Assembly (NCBI GenBank): GCA_015178975.1
Contig: WHVD01000068.1
Span: forward strand, 398,686-462,685
DNA length: 64,000 bases
Direction of reading: 5' to 3'
Origin: Hysterangium stoloniferum
Taxonomy: Eukaryota > Basidiomycota > Agaricomycetes > Hysterangiales > Hysterangiaceae
Of the stretch, positions 59,828 through 64,000 are shown one piece after another. How positions within the stretch are numbered: position 1 is the first letter of the stretch; each line of letters opens with the position of its first letter. The notes under the pieces are model-generated. The model made no database searches and was not told the DNA's origin. It was given only the letters and a program-made list of their open reading frames with translations. The translations under genes and the position numbers were made by a program.

Positions 59828-62162
59828 CCTATGTTATTGGAATATTGTCTATGGAAATGGTATAAGCTATAAGGAGTGGATATCTGAGCCACACGGACCT
59901 TGCGCCGTACTAGGACGATACACTTTTTGACCGCATTCCATTCTTTCAGTATCACTCCGCGCAGCTGGGAACGCCTGGATGTTTCGAGCGGTTGTCTGAA
60001 GGATCGTAAAATCGGAGACGATTGTAATACTTTAAAGTGAATCTGAGGTGGTGCAGAACAAGACTACAACCGTACCTGTACCCACACAGACGGCCGAGCA
60101 CCATGGAATATTGCCCAAATCAGAACAAATGTCTACATTTACGCCGGTAAATAAGACTTATTATAGCTAAAACAGGTGTTGGAACAAGGAGCCAAGTGTA
60201 TCTCACCCAAATCGGACTTGCCACTTTGAATATTGACCTGTGGCAAGAAGTGCGTAATATTCCCCTTTTATGAAGACTCAGGTGACGTAGCATGAATAAA
60301 AACTCTCAGAAGACTTAGTGATAAAGCTCACTGGATTGTCTTATTGTGAATTAGTGGCTATTGGTGAACGCCACGCGCGCGCTCCTGCCGTTGTTCCGAA
60401 TCGATAGATAGCCTTTAAACCTTAAATCTTATGTTACAATTAGTTCTGCCAGCGCCATTTCGTGGTGAGATAATATCCGCTGCGGCACGCTTTAACCTAT
60501 CTCGGCATTTCGGATCGATTTCGGCATTGTTCAATTTTCACAGAACTGATCCATAGATCTGACTCTTGGTGTGAATCAAACTCTAGGAGCGCTACTTAGT
60601 GGCGATTGCTCCTGTCTACTCCTGGTTTAGATGCTATTTTTTACAATTTACTTTCTTTCTGGTGTATAGCAGTATGCTTGAGAAGATGCTTTCGGTCGGG
60701 CCGCTGAATATTCTGTATCATAGTTTTCCTCGTGGTCAACAGGCAGTAAATACAATCATTGGTTGTTGTAGGCATTTTAGCTATATGCAATTGGCAACAT
60801 CTCGTCGTACGACTCCCCTCTGGCCCACAGACTTACCAGTTTGTTACATAGGATTCACGCCGATGCTTGGAATGCTCATCACCCCAAGTCGAGTACGTAC
60901 TTGTAGCTGCGCTAATTTACTCTTATTATGCAAATGGGGCTTATAGGATTAGATGGGCGGGTGATGAGTGGGCAATTAGTTTAAGGTCATTACAAAACTT
61001 AGGGTTTTATTGGATTTTTAAACCTATGTTCAGACTTGAGGTTTCTATAAGGGGTAAACATTTGTCTGGACTTAATTCGCGCAGCTACAAGTACGTACTC
61101 GACTTGGGGTGATGAGCATTCCAAGCATCGGCGTGAATCCTATGTAACAAACTGGTAAGTCTGTGGGCCAGAGGGGAGTCGTACGACGAGATGTTGCCAA
61201 TTGCATATAGCTAAAATGCCTACAACAACCAATGATTGTATTTACTGCCTGTTGACCACGAGGAAAACTATGATACAGAATATTCAGCGGCCCGACCGAA
61301 AGCATCTTCTCAAGCATACTGCTATACACCAGAAAGAAAGTAAATTGTAAAAAATAGCATCTAAACCAGGAGTAGACAGGAGCAATCGCCACTAAGTAGC
61401 GCTCCTAGAGTTTGATTCACACCAAGAGTCAGATCTATGGATCAGTTCTGTGAAAATTGAACAATGCCGAAATCGATCCGAAATGCCGAGATAGGTTAAA
61501 GCGTGCCGCAGCGGATATTATCTCACCACGAAATGGCGCTGGCAGAACTAATTGTAACATAAGATTTAAGGTTTAAAGGCTATCTATCGATTCGGAACAA
61601 CGGCAGGAGCGCGCGCGTGGCGTTCACCAATAGCCACTAATTCACAATAAGACAATCCAGTGAGCTTTATCACTAAGTCTTCTGAGAGTTTTTATTCATG
61701 CTACGTCACCTGAGTCTTCATAAAGGGGAATATTACGCACTTCTTGCCACAGGTCAATATTCAAAGTGGCAAGTCCGATTTGGGTGAGATACACTTGGCT
61801 CCTTGTTCCAACACCTGTTTTAGCTATAATAAGTCTTATTTACCGGCGTAAATGTAGACATTTGTTCTGATTTGGGCAATATTCCATGGTGCTCGGCCGT
61901 CTGTGTGGGTACAGGTACGGTTGTAGTCTTGTTCTGCACCACCTCAGATTCACTTTAAAGTATTACAATCGTCTCCGATTTTACGATCCTTCAGACAACC
62001 GCTCGAAACATCCAGGCGTTCCCAGCTGCGCGGAGTGATACTGAAAGAATGGAATGCGGTCAAAAAGTGTATCGTCCTAGTACGGCGCAAGGTCCGTGTG
62101 GCTCAGATATCCACTCCTTATAGCTTATACCATTTCCATAGACAATATTCCAATAACATAGG

Positions 62163-62480
62163 ATGAGAAAGACATTGCCCTTCCGGGCTTTTCTGAACGC
62201 ATCATTCCTCCTTGTAATCCTTGCTCGAATGCGCGATCATCGCATGTCTCCGATACCATCGGCGACACCCCCAAGTTCCCCCTATTTACCACAACTGGCG
62301 ACTTCAGATTGGTATTTTGCGAGTGATGATGTTGTATTCGTTCACAAAGAAGGGAAAGACAATGAACGGCAATCTATGAAGGGTGATGATTCGGTTTCTC
62401 TTCATGTCGACTCTCGAGAAATATTAACGTCTCCATACTGTACAAAAGGATCAACTTCGACGTCTGCGCTGCAACGTTAA
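62163..62480 (+). CDS. unrecognised 105-residue frame with hydrophobic N-terminus, right arm
   Basis: Mirror copy of 59510-59827. Downstream, at 62398-63075, lie two diverged copies of a roughly 350-bp block that may contain further exons. Confidence 0.3.
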   Translation: MRKTLPFRAFLNASFLLVILARMRDHRMSPIPSATPPSSPYLPQLATSDWYFASDDVVFVHKEGKDNERQSMKGDDSVSLHVDSREILTSPYCTKGSTSTSALQR

Positions 62481-63075
62481 CAATAATTAAAATTCGACAG
62501 GGCGAGTTATATTAATTCTATTCATATCCATCCACAAGGCAGTAATGAGATCGAATAACAATAGTCTGACAATGTGGAAACAAGCGCCCACCAGGCTCCA
62601 GAACGAGGGAGAAAACAATAATTAATTCTGTAAGTATCCTTTTTATTTCCATGGCTTATCATTTCTCTTATCACATCTCACGGTTTCGAAGGCTATGTGG
62701 ATTTACAAACCATAGATTTTCTCAATAATGTGACCATCTTTGTATGTGGACGTGTACTTCCTCGAGAAATATTAACATCTCTGTTCTGCACAGAAGGATA
62801 AACTTTCACGTCTGCACTGCAATTCTGACAATTATTATACTCCAAGTGAGGAAAATCCATTTACTTCGATCCACAGAAACAGCAACATCATCGAGTAAAA
62901 CAATAGAAATAAGCGCCGACCCGGCTCTCCGGACTCCTCGCGAGCAAAGAGTATCTTGAGTGTCCTTTTCATTTCTATGGTTTAGTAAGCCATATTATAC
63001 CATTTGAAAGTGGTCGAGGCTATCTGGAAGTCATGAACTTGTTCAATAATATGGCGATCTCTGTAAGTGGGTGTA
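62398..63075 (+). repeat. two tandem diverged blocks of about 350 bp with exon-like segments
   Basis: Both blocks share CTCGAGAAATATTAAC, a GACGTCTGC/CACGTCTGC segment, a TATCCTTTT/GTCCTTTTC stretch with ATTTC-ATGG, and an end that could read YVDLQTIDFLNNVTIF in the first and YLEVMNLFNNMAIS in the second, each followed by a GTATGT/GTAAGT donor. The same pair exists inverted in the left arm. Confidence 0.6.
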
Positions 63076-63379
63076 TATTGTAACATGGCACTAATGCCCG
63101 CAAGCAGCAATTCAGATCCCGACAGCCCGTGTTCAACGCTCAGTCTGTGTCTTCTATGGAATAGGATGAAGACTCGTCAGATTAGATGCCATGCCGAGTG
63201 AATGTTTTAAAGCATTCCTTTGTGAGATTTCTGGGATGAAAAGCTGAACGGATGCCCATCGCAGGTACGTCTGAGACACTTCCGGAAATGCCCCCAGCAG
63301 TTCCCTGCATTCACGATGTGTCATGTGAATCGATTCACCGTTTGCGAGCACTGATGCTACCTTGGTGAACATTGAAGAG

Positions 63380-64000
63380 ATGGATGATCAGACACTCGGA
63401 GAAGGTAATGGGTTACTTATCTCTTAGCCTTTGTCATTGTGGAGATTGACATTTACGCACCTAAGGATCAAAGTCTGTGCCGGTCGAGCAAGCCCACAGT
63501 CAGGAAAAAGTCGTTGCGTGAGTGCCTTTGTATCTGAGTCATTTGGTTGGAGTATGATTTCATTTGGCAGCGTTAAAGATTTGGTGGCAGATGCGAATAT
63601 GTTCATGAATTACTCTGGTAAATCTGTGAGTGGAGGCTTATAAGCTTCTTCGTTAATATGGTACAAATTGACGGAAAACAACCCGCTTTACAGGTCGGCC
63701 CGAGTCTTCCGCCAGGTAGGCAAACCAAAGAACAGCGAGGCATGGAGATCCTTCAAAAGGTCGTTCTCGAGCAAGCCGAGACGGCGGATATCCTTGGAAA
63801 TGACCATGTGACTGTACCCACCAAGGAACCATCTATGACGGGTACGTCTATGGGTTCGCGACTCACACTGACCCTGCGTTGCCTAGCTTGGTGTGAAGTC
63901 GGTAAGTCTGATAGTATGGGATCCCATTTTGTGGAGCGTATGGGCAATCATGAGGTTGACGCGTTTATTGGACGCGCAAGTGTAGGCCCCCAATTCACTA
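63380..64000 (+). CDS. unrecognised small multi-exon gene, right palindrome arm, cut by window end
   Basis: Mirror of the gene at 57896-58610. Exons 63380-63404, 63466-63517, 63571-63625, 63694-63841 and 63887-63901 are present; the last exon would lie beyond 64000. Confidence 0.4.

Larger units (their letters stand above)
57990..64000. repeat. near-perfect palindrome, arms at least 2.9 kb, 166-bp spacer
   Basis: 57990-60912 is the reverse complement of 61079-64000. The only difference I found is one T in a homopolymer (left CCCCTTTTATG, right strand equivalent CCCCTTTATG). The spacer 60913-61078 is single copy. The right arm runs off the window, so full arm length is unknown. Confidence 0.95.

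Noticed and set aside
61079..64000. Palindrome as a telomeric or linear-plasmid end
   Set aside because: No telomeric repeat tracts occur in the spacer or arms, and no plasmid polymerase genes are present.

Overview
This is a nuclear segment from a filamentous basidiomycete, most likely an Agaricomycete. Genes have many introns of about 43-65 bp with GTNNGN donors and (C/T)AG acceptors. Host genes include a mitochondrial PPR protein, a short/branched-chain acyl-CoA dehydrogenase, the glycine carrier Hem25 and a broken cohesin regulator Pds5. The mobile elements (Copia, other LTR elements, Tc1, hAT) fit such a genome. No rRNA, CRISPR array or bacterial gene organisation was seen.

Layout. 0.2-7 kb is a conserved gene pair in convergent orientation (PPR protein, acyl-CoA dehydrogenase). 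7-11.4 kb is gene-poor, with relics of a membrane protein and a hAT transposase. 11.5-12.3 kb encodes a small secreted protein made of a 13-residue unit repeated 13 times with dibasic sites, resembling fungal Kex2-processed repeat precursors. 13-21.8 kb is a minus-strand Copia element broken up by a 2-kb LTR-like insertion, a second insertion with its own nested solo LTR, and a Tc1 transposon that itself holds a solo LTR.

21.8-34.7 kb is a large inverted duplication (arms about 2.4 and 2.9 kb) around 7.7 kb holding intact hem25 and a pds5 pseudogene. Each arm carries a copy of an unrecognised gene built from tiny exons duplicated in tandem, nearly all introns being phase 2. One copy has 2 cassettes and the other 4, yet both reading frames stay open from start to stop. 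This is the most distinctive system in the window.

35-49 kb is a second, plus-strand copy of the same Copia family. It is interrupted by a solo LTR (itself interrupted) and by a non-autonomous element X with 185-bp LTRs. X holds a second, about 5.6-kb non-autonomous LTR element G, and further solo LTRs lie in LTRs of both. Nearly every insertion can be proved by 5-bp target duplications, and several by an empty site elsewhere in the window.

50-52.6 kb contains a fold-back duplication with a templated spacer beside a C2H2 zinc-finger gene. 52.6-57.9 kb is mostly uninformative, with a tRNA-like sequence and a Copia gag relic. 58-64 kb is a nearly perfect palindrome (arms at least 2.9 kb, 166-bp spacer) running off the window end; it contains an unrecognised small multi-exon gene in both arms and may be a very recent duplication or an assembly artefact.
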